64,000 nucleotides of DNA, from the NCBI GenBank assembly GCA_016303065.1, contig JAEDMJ010000003.1, forward strand, positions 1 through 64,000. Direction: 5' to 3'. The notes beneath the pieces were generated by a model, which had not been told where the DNA came from, did not search any database, and saw only the letters and a list, made by a program, of their open reading frames with translations. Origin of the DNA: Clostridiales bacterium (lineage in GTDB: Bacteria > Bacillota > Clostridia > Oscillospirales > QAMX01). A program made the position numbers and the translations under genes. Below, piece after piece: positions 1-9,095 of the stretch. How positions within the stretch are numbered: position 1 is the first letter of the stretch; the number at the start of each line of letters is the position of its first letter.

Positions 1-54
1 CTTGCGAAGCATACTCATTTTTCCCTTGCCGGCTACGGAAAAATGCATGATTAT

Positions 55-1218
55 TTAAGCGTACCACGGAAAAACCGCTACTTTCCCCTTGACAAAAACA
101 TAGCCGGCTGCTTTCCACTCAAAAGAAACATCGTTCAGAACGAATTTATCATCATAACGAAACGATACATTTTCAAAACGTATCGTTACTTTTTCTTTGA
201 AAATGTAATCGCTGCCGGTTCGCTCTCCCTCCTTTGTTTCAGCGGCAAACTTTTCAAAAACATCGTATTCTCGACTTATGTTCAATATGTTTCTGATTGT
301 TTCCGATATATCGATAAATGATTTATACAGCAGAACGAGATTTGATGTATACAAATAAAAAGCCCCGATGCTTATTTCTTTTGCAACAACGCTCTGCGCA
401 CAGATAAAGTAGACTAAAGCGAAATAAAGAACTTCAACAGCTGTCAAAATCAGTGAAACACGCCACTGCCGAAACAGGAGCTTTTGCTTTCGGTTGTTAA
501 ATTCCTTTCTGTTGTCATACCACCGTGAAAGAGCATCATCCTGCATTCCAAAAATACGGAGTTCTTTTGCAGTTCTTGCACTTGTTAAGAGTTCCGAATA
601 ATAACTTAATACGCGTTCTTCTCTTCGCGAATTCACATTGCTTTCAGCATCAAGCTTTATAAGATAGTTGCTTATAAAAAAGTGCGGAAAAGAAAAAAGA
701 ATAGCTATTCCCATCAATTTTATACTAAAATTTTGTATTATAAGAATAGTTCCAATAATCGCAATGATTGTTGTAAGTAAATCAAACAGATTGGCATTCA
801 GATTCCATAAGGACAACTCAGAGCCAACCGAATCTTTTAAGTTGCTGAATTTTTTTGACGAGTCGAAATTGATTTGTTTTAGTTCAGATGTTTTTTCCAT
901 CATGTATAACATCATATGCTCGTCAGCGGCCTGTCCGAGAATCCAAAATGTCCTGCTTTGTATTTTTTCAAATATGTTATGTCCAGCATACAATAAAATT
1001 AACAGCCCACAGTACGTCAATGGCTCAAGAAATTTCCCGCCGTTCCAAAGATTTACTACACCATCAATCATTTTTGAATTTGTGATCGATTTTAGCAGCT
1101 CAATCACGGGGGGCAAAATCAGGGCTATTACCCACAAAAAAACTTTCGCTTTTCCCGCTTTTATAATGACTCTCATGGAGATCCAGGTGTATTTCAATGC
1201 TCTCTGTAGACTTTTCAT
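55..1218 (-). pseudogene. ABC transporter (exporter type), broken before the Walker A motif
   Basis: Reads as the membrane half of an ABC exporter fused to an ATPase: several hydrophobic segments over the first ~310 residues, then the usual entry to a nucleotide-binding domain (IRFENVSFRYDDKFVLNDVSF). The frame stops 8 residues after KGK, just where a Walker A (GxxGxGKST) should be. A neighbouring frame gives GESSGFSVVRL, which looks like a Walker A that has lost one codon and its lysine, so I read the gene as frameshifted and decayed; only 54 bases follow to the window edge, so the rest cannot be seen. I start at the ATG at 1218, seven bases after GAGGG, rather than the upstream in-frame ATG at 1254. 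The region is far richer in A+T than everything after ~2.3 kb, which suggests transfer. Substrate unknown. Confidence 0.65.
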
Positions 1219-2253
1219 CCAAATGCCCTCATAAAATGTCCAACATACATTCAACGTACATTTCCTTTAAGCCATACATAAATTTTGAATTATTTTCGAA
1301 GTCCAACAGCTTTTTCAGGCAATTTACTAAATATCCTCAACCGAACTCAAATTCTAGATGTGTAACACACTAATTAATCCTGCTTGCCATTTTTATATGT
1401 CCATTACAGCGATTAAACCCACTCCACTGCTAATTAAGCCTAAGGTTTACTATGATTTTTTACTGCTGCCACTCTGCTTTTTGTATGAATAAAAGGAAAA
1501 ATGCTTTTGACGCGTGAGCTGACGATCGATCAACGCACCATAGCCGACTGGCTGTCCGCAAAGCAAAAACAGCGCAAACTTCCCCTTTGCGGTTCAGTCT
1601 GCGCTGTCAGGCACAGCAAATATTTTCTTATTGCTTTCTAAAATTCCGGAAATCCAAAATCGGTCTGAACACAAATTCACTTTGCAGTCAGGCGCGTCAA
1701 CCCATCGATCACGGATAAAGAGAGCATACATCGTCCTCTCCCCCCCCAAATCATTAACAAAACTTTACAAATTTTTATATGACGACATAATACCACACGC
1801 CCGATATGTTTGTCAATACAAATTACAATATTTCTTTTTTTGTTTTTGCAAAGTTCTCATCCAAACGGACGATACGGAGGTTTTTACCGCAGCACTGCCC
1901 ACAGCGCCGCATTTTTTCAAAAACCCGCAGTTTCTTCCGTGTTCGGTTCTTTTTTTTCGCATTCTCTCTTCCCGGCATCAGCACCCAAACCGTCCGATGC
2001 CATCGCTATTTTTTATACTGCATTTTAAACCCGCTTTATTCACCCGCGGACCCCCGGGACTCCAGCCACGGCATATTTTCCGATTTTTACCGGAAGGCCG
2101 TCAAATTTGCACCGCTGACAACGCGCACAAAATCACTGCCTCAAGGCAGATCAAAAGCCGGTCTTCCGCGGTAAACCGCTTTTCCGCCGGAGCCGGACGT
2201 CCACTCAAAAAAAGCGCCGCCGCTCACGGCAGACGGATTTTTCTTTCAGGCAC
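1219..2253. other. Gene-poor stretch, no convincing protein gene
   Basis: About 1 kb. A 46-codon plus-strand frame at 1501-1641 has an A-rich purine stretch in front of it but no recognisable relatives; it could be a gene remnant. Long plus-strand frames from ~1630 to 2308 run straight through the terminator hairpin at 2254-2300 and have Arg/Ser/Pro-rich shadow composition, so I do not call them. A minus-strand terminator at 1569-1607 has no gene in front of it, so an unrecognised minus-strand transcript or a decayed gene may lie at ~1610-2250. Confidence 0.5.
1569..1607 (-). terminator. Orphan rho-independent terminator (minus strand)
   Basis: A 12-bp stem (1569-1580 with 1596-1607) has a G-U pair if transcribed on the minus strand but a mismatch on the plus strand, and is followed on the minus strand by GTTTTTGCTT. 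It therefore favours minus-strand use, yet no gene is seen upstream of it. Confidence 0.5.
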
Positions 2254-2300
2254 AAAAAAGCAAGTCCGTCAAAACCCTGCACAGGCGGACTTGCTTTTTT
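2254..2300 (-). terminator. Rho-independent terminator after the cyclophilin gene
   Basis: Perfect 15-bp stem (2254-2268 with 2286-2300) flanked by A6/T6, so it can act in both directions. It lies 46 bases after the cyclophilin stop codon. Confidence 0.85.
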
Positions 2301-2346
2301 TACCGTGATATTCCGGCGGTTTATTTATTTTTTCCCGGGGCTTTTC

Positions 2347-2961
2347 TCACTCGACGACCCTCACCGAAGTGATGACCGGCTGATTTTCCTCCGCCACAAG
2401 ACCGACAGAGTTGATGACCGGAACCTCGGCGCATATGCGGTCGACGATCTCCATTCCGTCCGTCACATAGCCAAAGCAGGCATATTTCCCGTCAAGAGAG
2501 GCCCGGGCGCTGTCATCCTGAACGATAAAGAACTGGGAGGTCGCGCTGTTGTAATCGCTTCCGAGGCGCGCCATGGATATGGCTCCGCGGACGTGGGCGA
2601 GATCGTTTGTGACGCCGTTTGCGGCAAACTCGCCCTTTATCGTCTCATCCGAACCTCCGGTCCCGTCCCGGTCAGGGTCGCCGCCCTGGATGACAAAACC
2701 GGGGACAACGCGGTGTATGGTCAGCCCGTCGTAAAATCCCCCGCGGACAAGCTTCACAAAATTTGTCACCGTGACGGGCGCCGCATCCGCATCAAGCCGG
2801 AGCCTTATGACGCCGTAGTTTTCAATTTCCATATCCACGGTCCAATATCCGGAAAGAAGATTTTCATTTCCGCCGTTTTCGCCGGCGCCGCAGGCGGAAA
2901 AGCTCAGAACCGCCATTGCACAGGCAAGAACAAAAGCCGCAATCTTAGCACATTTTTTCAT
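2347..2961 (-). CDS. Cyclophilin-type peptidyl-prolyl cis-trans isomerase, lipoprotein
   Basis: 204 residues. It has a short basic start, a hydrophobic stretch and a lipobox ending at Cys24 (SFSAC), so the mature protein should be lipid-anchored on the outer face of the membrane. Residues ~40-204 are a compact bacterial cyclophilin domain: NFVKLVRGGFYDGLTIHRVV, the FVIQGGDP loop and SQFFIVQ are all present. The family isomerises Xaa-Pro bonds and here would help fold exported proteins. The ATG is preceded by GGAGG at good spacing and by a TTGACA-17-TATCAT promoter; a terminator follows, so it is probably a single-gene unit. Confidence 0.93.
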   Translation of the reverse strand: MKKCAKIAAFVLACAMAVLSFSACGAGENGGNENLLSGYWTVDMEIENYGVIRLRLDADAAPVTVTNFVKLVRGGFYDGLTIHRVVPGFVIQGGDPDRDGTGGSDETIKGEFAANGVTNDLAHVRGAISMARLGSDYNSATSQFFIVQDDSARASLDGKYACFGYVTDGMEIVDRICAEVPVINSVGLVAEENQPVITSVRVVE

Positions 2962-2993
2962 TTAAGGTTTTCCTCCGAAAAAGTTGTGCTATT

Positions 2994-3022
2994 ATGATAT
3001 AACCTTTTCGCACCCGTGTCAA
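2994..3022 (-). promoter_or_regulatory. Promoter of the cyclophilin gene
   Basis: TTGACA (3017-3022) and TATCAT (2994-2999) on the minus strand, spaced 17 bases. Confidence 0.75.
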
Positions 3023-3047
3023 GGCGAAAAAGTTAATATTCCGTTTC

Positions 3048-3710
3048 TCAAACCGCAAGCGCGCCGGAAAGCGTCCCGTCGATAAGGCAGTGCCCCCTCT
3101 CCGTCGGATGTATCCCGTCGGCAGAAAGCAGCCCTCTGAAATCGTGGGACAAAAGGAACGGCTCTCTCAAATCGATGAGCGGAACGTTCATCTCTCCGGT
3201 AAGCCTGCGTATAATCCCGTCGTAGTGCTCGTGCCAGCGGTAAAGCATGCTTTCGTCCCCGAGCCAGCGGAGGATGTTCTCCCTGCTGAGCCCACGCGAA
3301 ATGCGCGCCATAAAGCGCGCCGCGTCAATCGGAACAAGGCTCGACGCAAGCACCTTTGCCCCGCGGGACCGGGCAAGCTCTACGCATTTTACAAAACAGT
3401 CTGAAAACTCTGAGGCGGGGGTTTTCGGACTGTGCTCTTTTTCGGGCTCCATGGACACAAGGTTCCAGTCGTGGTCGGAGTCGTTCCCCCCGAAGGAAAA
3501 AATCACCGTGTCCCCCTCCGCGTCCAGGGGCAGTCTTTTTTCAAGCTCGGCGTACACCCTCGGCGCCGTCGCGCCGAAAACCGCACGGTTCACAAGCGCA
3601 GCGCCTTCCGGAAGCTCGAGTTTTCTGCGGTGGATCGAATATGCGTTCTTCTCCGCCGAAAAGGTGACTCCCTTCAGCACTGAATCTCCAAAAAGGTAAA
3701 AAGTGTTCAT
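3048..3710 (-). CDS. SGNH/GDSL-family hydrolase, intracellular
   Basis: 220 residues from the ATG at 3710, which has GGAG 11 bases upstream; a longer frame would need a TTG at 3746 with no good ribosome site. The SGNH signature blocks are all visible: FGDS with nucleophile Ser10, the GGND block (oxyanion Asn), and DGIHPTERGH near the end giving Asp198 and His201 of the triad. No signal peptide, so it acts in the cytoplasm, probably as an esterase or acyl hydrolase on small or carbohydrate substrates; the family does not allow a narrower substrate call. Confidence 0.85.
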   Translation of the reverse strand: MNTFYLFGDSVLKGVTFSAEKNAYSIHRRKLELPEGAALVNRAVFGATAPRVYAELEKRLPLDAEGDTVIFSFGGNDSDHDWNLVSMEPEKEHSPKTPASEFSDCFVKCVELARSRGAKVLASSLVPIDAARFMARISRGLSRENILRWLGDESMLYRWHEHYDGIIRRLTGEMNVPLIDLREPFLLSHDFRGLLSADGIHPTERGHCLIDGTLSGALAV

Positions 3711-3880
3711 TTCCAGTTTCGCTCCGTTCAGGGATTTATTTTTCAAAACCCGCGCAGCACGTCATACTGCGGCATGCGCGGCTTCGTTGTTTCACAGCCA
3801 CAGTATACTCCGCCCGCGCCAAAAAATAAACCTACCGTTTCCGACTCGCACTCCACCCGTTAAATCCCGCTTTATAGAGA

Positions 3881-3920
3881 AAAAACGGGGACTCCACTGT
3901 CGGTAGAGTCCCTGTTTTTG
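3881..3920 (-). terminator. Terminator of the YtvI-like gene
   Basis: Stem AAAAACGGGGACTC (3881-3894) with 3906-3920, an A/T-flanked hairpin directly at the end of the downstream-read minus gene; likely bidirectional. Confidence 0.85.
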
Positions 3921-5174
3921 TCACTGTTTTTCCGTGTCTTCCGGGATTTTTTCATCTTTTGTTTCGTTTTCCGAACCGCTCCCGTTTTCGCCTCGTTTTT
4001 CGCCCGATCCGGAGGATTTTTCCTTTCCCGGCTTTCCAAAGTTCAGCACGCTGACCTTCAGGCGGATTTTGGGCGGGGGACTCTCCGCTTCCGCGGCGGG
4101 CTCCGGCGAACGCCAGAGCCGGATATACCCCCAGTCGTTAAGCTGGACAACAGTTATAGCAAGCAGGGGCAGCATCACCATGCCGACCACGCCGTAAAGC
4201 CGGTATCCCGCGTAAATACTGAGCAGCGTCACAAAAGGATTCATGTTTATCTGTGCGGCAAGGACGTGGGGCTCGAGCATATTTCTCACCACCAGCACCA
4301 CCACATACACGATGGCGACGCCGAGCGCAACCCGGTAGTTTCCCATCAGCAGGGCGATTATCGCCCACGGAATCAACACAAGGCCCGAACCAAGCACAGG
4401 CATGAAGTCGACAATGAATATAAGACAGGAAGCTGTAAAGGCATTGTTCACTCCCGTTATCAGAAGACCGGCAAAGATGACGACAAAGTCAATGCCGCAG
4501 AGAATGCACTGGGCTTTGAGCCATTTCCAGAGCTTTGACAAAAGATTGTGATATACCCTCGAAACCGCCTCATAGATCTTCTCCGGAAGGGAGCTCTTCA
4601 ATATTCCCGTAATCCCGGCGTTGTATTTTGTAAAGAAGAACGCCGAAAGAGGCGTCACAACGACGGAAAAAATCGTCATCGGCAGCGAACCCGCCGCGCT
4701 CAGTACCGGGGACACGACTTTTCCCATGAAGTCGAAATTCTTCGGTAAAGATGAGAGCGCATCCTGTATCGACTTTGACACGTCCGCCGGGAAAATCGCG
4801 TCCAGAGCGACGATGAGGCTTGCCCACGTGGACGTAAGCTGCTCCATTGTCCCGGAAAGCGTGGTAAACACCCGCTTCACATACGGAATTATCCAAAGCG
4901 CCAGAACATAACCCAAAGCGCCGACGGCGGCAATCACCGCGATCATCATTATGACCGACGCCGCAGCCGAGGCCAGGCCGTTTTTGAACTTCAGTTTTTT
5001 CTCCATCGCCCGGGAAAGCGGAAGGGCCATTCGCGAAACCGCAAACCCGATAACAAAGGGAAGGAACCACATAAACAGGTATTTTGTGAAGACGTGAAAG
5101 GCGGCCGCGCCCAAAAACACATATATCAGGACAAGCAGCGGGCGCACAAGCTTTTCAATCGGTTTTTTCTCCAT
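3921..5174 (-). CDS. AI-2E/YtvI-family permease with a charged C-terminal tail
   Basis: 417 residues with about eight hydrophobic segments, typical of the AI-2E transporter family (PF01594). The conserved late segment DFMPVLGSGLVLIPWA and the spacing match the YtvI branch, whose members are linked to sporulation in bacilli; whether this organism sporulates cannot be told from here. The last ~60 residues are very hydrophilic (Glu, Lys, Ser, Gly), extending past the usual end of the family. Start ATG at 5174 follows GGAGGAGG. Transport substrate unknown. Divergent from homoserine dehydrogenase; a TATAAT at about 5212-5217 (minus strand) lies between, but its -35 is poor. Confidence 0.85.
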   Translation of the reverse strand: MEKKPIEKLVRPLLVLIYVFLGAAAFHVFTKYLFMWFLPFVIGFAVSRMALPLSRAMEKKLKFKNGLASAAASVIMMIAVIAAVGALGYVLALWIIPYVKRVFTTLSGTMEQLTSTWASLIVALDAIFPADVSKSIQDALSSLPKNFDFMGKVVSPVLSAAGSLPMTIFSVVVTPLSAFFFTKYNAGITGILKSSLPEKIYEAVSRVYHNLLSKLWKWLKAQCILCGIDFVVIFAGLLITGVNNAFTASCLIFIVDFMPVLGSGLVLIPWAIIALLMGNYRVALGVAIVYVVVLVVRNMLEPHVLAAQINMNPFVTLLSIYAGYRLYGVVGMVMLPLLAITVVQLNDWGYIRLWRSPEPAAEAESPPPKIRLKVSVLNFGKPGKEKSSGSGEKRGENGSGSENETKDEKIPEDTEKQ

Positions 5175-5268
5175 ACATTTCTTCCTCCTCCGGCCCTTTA
5201 TAGCTATTATACCTTAAAGCACAGAAAAAATATAGACGCATTTTGAATTTTATTCGCATTGTTTGCTA

Positions 5269-5297
5269 TTGTCATTTTACTGCCGATGTGGTAAAAT
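5269..5297 (+). promoter_or_regulatory. Promoter of homoserine dehydrogenase
   Basis: TTGTCA (5269-5274), 17 bases, TAAAAT (5292-5297). The start codon lies about 35 bases after the expected start of transcription, leaving no room for a riboswitch or T-box. Confidence 0.75.
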
Positions 5298-5338
5298 GTT
5301 TATATATGCATACAAAATGAACGGAGGAACTGCAGCAC

Positions 5339-6574
5339 ATGGCTGGCGTGGCAGTACTTGGATACGGAACGGTCGGAAGCGGCGTTGTGGACGTTATCGA
5401 AACGCACCGCGAAATGCTCTCCGCAAAAGCCGGAAAACCGGTCTATATTAAATACATCGTGGACATCCGCGAATTCCCGGACAGTCCTTATTCCGACAAA
5501 TTTGTCAGCGATTTTTCAACGGTGGAAAGCGATCCCGAGATCGAAACCGTCGTCGAAGCAATCGGCGGACGCCGCATTGCCTATGAATTCACCAAGCGCG
5601 CGCTGGCGGCCGGGAAAAACGTCGTCACGTCAAACAAGGAGCTCGTCGCCCACCACGCAGTCGAGCTCTTTGAGCTGGCGCGCAAAAACAATGTCCGCTA
5701 TATGTACGAGGCCAGTGTCGGCGGCGGCATCCCGATCATCCGTCCGTTAAGCCAGTGCCTTGCCGCAAACGAGATCACCGAGATCTACGGAATTCTCAAC
5801 GGTACCACAAACTATATCCTCACCCGGATGATAACCGCCTCGCTCTCTTTTGAAGAGGCGCTTAAGGAAGCTCAGGCGCTTGGGTACGCCGAAGCCGACC
5901 CCGGCGCAGACATCCACGGCGACGATGCGTGCAGAAAGATCTGCATCCTTGCCTCCCTCGCCTTCGGAAGCCACATCCATCCCGACCAGGTAAGGATCGA
6001 AGGCATCGACAGCATCGCCTCCGAAGACATCGCCTTCGCCGACGCCGAAGGCTGCCGCATCAAGCTTTTGGGACGGGCAAAAAAGCTTGAAAACGGAAAG
6101 CTGTACGTTTCCGTCGCCCCCTTCGTCATTCCCGACGATTCCCCCCTTGCCTCCATCGACGGAGTTTTCAACGGCATTCTGGTTCACGGAGACTCCGTGG
6201 ACGACGTCATGTTTTACGGACGCGGCGCCGGAAAATATCCCACCGCAAGCGCAGTTGTGGCCGACGTGGTCGACACAATGCGTTCTTTCGGCGACGAGCG
6301 CCGGATCGAATGGGGAAAGGCCGACCCCGGCCTTGTCGCGGACTGCCGCAAGGTCAGCCATCGGTACATGGTCCGTGTCTACGGCAACCTCAAGGGCGCT
6401 TTCGACGCCGCCGAAAAGCTTTTCGGCGAAGTGGAAGCGATCCGCTGCAGCGCGGTCAGCATTTTCGACGGCGCGTTCATCACCCCCGAGCTCCCCGAAG
6501 AAAAGCTTCTGGCCGGTCTTGAAAACATGAAGGCCGCCGGAGTCGACGTAAGAAACAGGCTGATGCTTCTCTGA
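5339..6574 (+). CDS. hom: Homoserine dehydrogenase
   Basis: 411 residues. It reduces aspartate semialdehyde to homoserine with NAD(P)H, the branch point to threonine, methionine and isoleucine. A Rossmann motif GYGTVGSG occupies residues 8-15; the catalytic part has NKELVA, GGGIPIIRPL, the GILNGTTNYIL loop and GDDACRKICILA. The last ~75 residues look like the regulatory ACT region, slightly shorter than in Bacillus (about 433 residues in total). GGAGG lies 10 bases before the ATG. The other genes of the aspartate pathway are not next to it; a Gfo/Idh gene follows after 31 bases and may be cotranscribed. Confidence 0.95.
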   Translation: MAGVAVLGYGTVGSGVVDVIETHREMLSAKAGKPVYIKYIVDIREFPDSPYSDKFVSDFSTVESDPEIETVVEAIGGRRIAYEFTKRALAAGKNVVTSNKELVAHHAVELFELARKNNVRYMYEASVGGGIPIIRPLSQCLAANEITEIYGILNGTTNYILTRMITASLSFEEALKEAQALGYAEADPGADIHGDDACRKICILASLAFGSHIHPDQVRIEGIDSIASEDIAFADAEGCRIKLLGRAKKLENGKLYVSVAPFVIPDDSPLASIDGVFNGILVHGDSVDDVMFYGRGAGKYPTASAVVADVVDTMRSFGDERRIEWGKADPGLVADCRKVSHRYMVRVYGNLKGAFDAAEKLFGEVEAIRCSAVSIFDGAFITPELPEEKLLAGLENMKAAGVDVRNRLMLL

Positions 6575-6605
6575 AAAAATAACCTGCGAAAGGTAAGTTT
6601 CCAGT

Positions 6606-7613
6606 ATGAAACCAGTAAAGATAGTGATGGCCGGGCTTGCCCACGCCCACGGAACGGGGTTTCTGAAAAGCGCGCTCCGGCGCGAAAACGTCAGCATACT
6701 CGGATTTTTCGACGCGGACAACCCCGAAAACGCCCGCGCTGCGTCCCTTGAGTTCGGCGCGCCCGTATACGACAGCCTGGAAGAGCTTTTTTCTCTCGGC
6801 GCAAACACGCTTCTGACCGCGCGTATCAACAGCGAGAAGCCGGAATATATAATCCGCGCCCTTGAGCACGGCATCGGAGTAATCGCCGACAAGCCGATGG
6901 TCACAACCGAATCCGACCTTGACGCCATAGAGGCCGCTGCCGGGCGCACCGGCGCGCCGCTCTACCTGCTTTTGACTGAGAGGTTTTCCCCGGCGATGTA
7001 CACCGCCAAAAAGCTTATCGACAGCGGAGCCGTCGGAAGCATTGTCCAGCAGTACCTCGTCCGCCCGCACAGACTTCGTCCGGAAAACCGTCCGGACTGG
7101 ATGATGTACCATCCGGAGTGCTACGGCGGAATCATAAACGACATCGGAGTTCACGATTTTGACCTTGCCCGCTGGTTTTCCGGATGCGAAGCCGAAAGCG
7201 TTCTCGGCGCAAGCGTTTCCTGCGCCAAAAACACCTCCTACCCCGGCTTCGAGGACAACGGAATGGCGCTTGTCCGCATGGAAAACGGTGGGAGCGCCTG
7301 CGTCAGCGTCAACTGGCTCACGCCCGACGCCTATCCCGCCCACGGGGACACAAGGTTTTTCCTTATCGGAACTCATGGAGCCGTCGATATTCTGAGCGTT
7401 GAAAACAAGGTCAGATGGTATTCCGACTCCGTGCCGGAAACATGGGCAGATATTCTGACCCCGCCCTGCGACTGTGTCGACGACGCGCTTGAGACGATGG
7501 CCGACCCGGAGCACCATATACCTGTCATCTCGACCGAGGACTCGGTGCGTTCCACGCGCATTGCCCTCGCCGCCGAAGCCGCGGCCCACGGCAAAACGCT
7601 TCGCCTCAAATAA
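6606..7613 (+). CDS. Gfo/Idh/MocA-family oxidoreductase
   Basis: 335 residues. N-terminal dinucleotide-binding fold (VMAGLAHAHG at ~7-16, with the His-rich form of the glycine loop), DKPM at 95-98 in place of the usual EKP, and the catalytic block IINDIGVHDFDLARW, whose His and Asp/Lys-type residues are as expected. The family oxidises or reduces sugars and inositols with NAD(P); substrate cannot be told. It follows hom on the same strand with a terminator after it, and resembles the other Gfo/Idh genes here at family level only. Confidence 0.85.
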   Translation: MKPVKIVMAGLAHAHGTGFLKSALRRENVSILGFFDADNPENARAASLEFGAPVYDSLEELFSLGANTLLTARINSEKPEYIIRALEHGIGVIADKPMVTTESDLDAIEAAAGRTGAPLYLLLTERFSPAMYTAKKLIDSGAVGSIVQQYLVRPHRLRPENRPDWMMYHPECYGGIINDIGVHDFDLARWFSGCEAESVLGASVSCAKNTSYPGFEDNGMALVRMENGGSACVSVNWLTPDAYPAHGDTRFFLIGTHGAVDILSVENKVRWYSDSVPETWADILTPPCDCVDDALETMADPEHHIPVISTEDSVRSTRIALAAEAAAHGKTLRLK

Positions 7614-7621
7614 AAAAAATT

Positions 7622-7669
7622 ACTCCCGGCAGACTTTGTTTGAAACCGAAAGCTGCCGGGAGTTTTTTT
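7622..7669 (+). terminator. Terminator after the hom-Gfo/Idh pair
   Basis: Stem ACTCCCGGCAG (7622-7632) with 7653-7663 followed by a T run. Confidence 0.9.
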
Positions 7670-7751
7670 CGCATACTCAACTGTTTATTCAACTGTTTAT
7701 TCAACCGTCTTTATCTTCCGTGCCGCGGCAAAGAAAAGCTGCTTCTCCGTT

Positions 7752-8861
7752 TCAGACGGCTTTCAGTATGAGCTCAAGTCCCACCAGCAGCCCCAGAAAA
7801 CCGAAGTTCAGCGCGGAAAACATTCCGATGTATTTCGCCGTATGTCCCAAACCGTCTTTCTGATATTCCCGGAGAGTGATAAGGCTTGCAAGGGAGGCGA
7901 CAAGAGTTCCGACGCCCCCGATGTTCACGCTCAAAAGCAGATCGCCGTAATTTGACGTGAAGCGGGAAAGAAGTATCGCCGTCGGCACATTGCTTATCAC
8001 CTGGCACGACAGCACTCCGAACAAAAGCACGCTTTTTGAAAGCATAGCAGAGAGAAGCTCCTTCACCGCGCCGATCCTGGCCATGTTTCCGGAGAATATA
8101 AAGAAAAACACAAAAGTCAGCAAAAGCGGATAGTCCACCATGGCAAGCGCTTTCCGGTCGGCAAAAAGCAGAACGGCCGGAATAACGACGAGCCCCACCC
8201 AGTACGGAATCCCGCGGAACACAATCGCAATCGACAGCGCGAACAGCGCAAGGTACAGAACCGTGCGTTTGGGCGAAAGGCGTATCGGCTCGCCCTCCAG
8301 TTCAAGGGGTTCCGGCTTCACGAAAAAGCAGCAAAGCGTCATCAAAATGACCGCGGCGGCAAAAGGCGGCGCCATTATTCCCAAAAACTCGGCGGTAGGA
8401 ATATCGAATTTTGAATAGAGATAGAGGTTCTGCGGATTTCCGAACGGCGTCAGCATCCCTCCCAGATTGGCGGCGATGTTCTGCATGATGAACGTAAACT
8501 CAATGTATTTCCGCTTGTTCGTTGACGTCAGAACAAAATATCCCAGCGGGAGAAAAGTCAAAAGAGCCATGTCGTTTGCAATGAGCATCGACCCGATGAA
8601 CGTTATGTACAAGATCGCAAGAATGCAGAGGCGCACGTTTCGGAACCGGTTCACAACGCTCCGCGCAAGCATATAGAAAAAATTGATGTTTTTCAGCGCG
8701 CAAACCACCGCCAGCACGCAGAAAAGACAGGCAAGGGTCTTCCAGTCAAAATATCCGAGATACTCCCGGTCCACAGGAACCCAAAAGCTCGTCACCGCCG
8801 CCGCAGCCATGGCGATAAGCATGACCGCATTCTTTTTCGCAAACCCGATACACCGCTTCAT
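7752..8861 (-). CDS. Ion-transporter-superfamily permease (ArsB/NhaD or SLC13-like)
   Basis: 369 residues, almost all membrane segments (about 10). Conserved marks of the IT superfamily are present: a loop FGNPQNLYLYS in the first half and SCQVISNVPTAILL followed by GGVGTLVASLASLI in the second, an internal two-fold layout. Members carry anions (citrate, arsenite, dicarboxylates) or exchange Na+/H+; nothing here fixes the substrate. Monocistronic, convergent with the Gfo/Idh gene. A minus-strand TATAAT preceded by TGTGA sits just upstream, an extended -10 type, but the -35 is weak. Confidence 0.8.
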   Translation of the reverse strand: MKRCIGFAKKNAVMLIAMAAAAVTSFWVPVDREYLGYFDWKTLACLFCVLAVVCALKNINFFYMLARSVVNRFRNVRLCILAILYITFIGSMLIANDMALLTFLPLGYFVLTSTNKRKYIEFTFIMQNIAANLGGMLTPFGNPQNLYLYSKFDIPTAEFLGIMAPPFAAAVILMTLCCFFVKPEPLELEGEPIRLSPKRTVLYLALFALSIAIVFRGIPYWVGLVVIPAVLLFADRKALAMVDYPLLLTFVFFFIFSGNMARIGAVKELLSAMLSKSVLLFGVLSCQVISNVPTAILLSRFTSNYGDLLLSVNIGGVGTLVASLASLITLREYQKDGLGHTAKYIGMFSALNFGFLGLLVGLELILKAV

Positions 8862-9021
8862 TTTTTCAAAACCACCGTCAACAAAATCCAGAGTATTATA
8901 TCACAAAACGGCGCGGATAAATCGACAAATCTCAGCCTTTTTATCCGTTCCGATTTGTGGATACAGGCATATCCGCGCATTTGTCCGCCGGCAGCATTTT
9001 TCTGTTTGTAAATCACTGCCA

Positions 9022-9050
9022 TTGACAAACGGACTTCTTCGGCGTAAAAT
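9022..9050 (+). promoter_or_regulatory. Promoter of the feo operon
   Basis: TTGACA (9022-9027), 17 bases, TAAAAT (9045-9050). I see no clear Fur or DtxR box. Confidence 0.75.
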
Positions 9051-9095
9051 TATTTCCGCAAAAAAAGACATCTGATCGGGGGTTGTTTTTTACAT

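Noticed and set aside
1631..2308. Plus-strand frame of 225 codons
   Set aside because: It has the Arg/Ser/Pro-rich make-up of a shadow, no ribosome site, and runs through the terminator hairpin at 2254-2300.
5298..5338. Riboswitch or T-box before homoserine dehydrogenase
   Set aside because: The promoter leaves only about 35 leader bases, which is too short.
7676..7712. Tandem 12-base repeat ACTGTTTATTCA next to the 7.6-kb terminator
   Set aside because: Only two copies in a short spacer; too little to call a CRISPR, iteron or other element.
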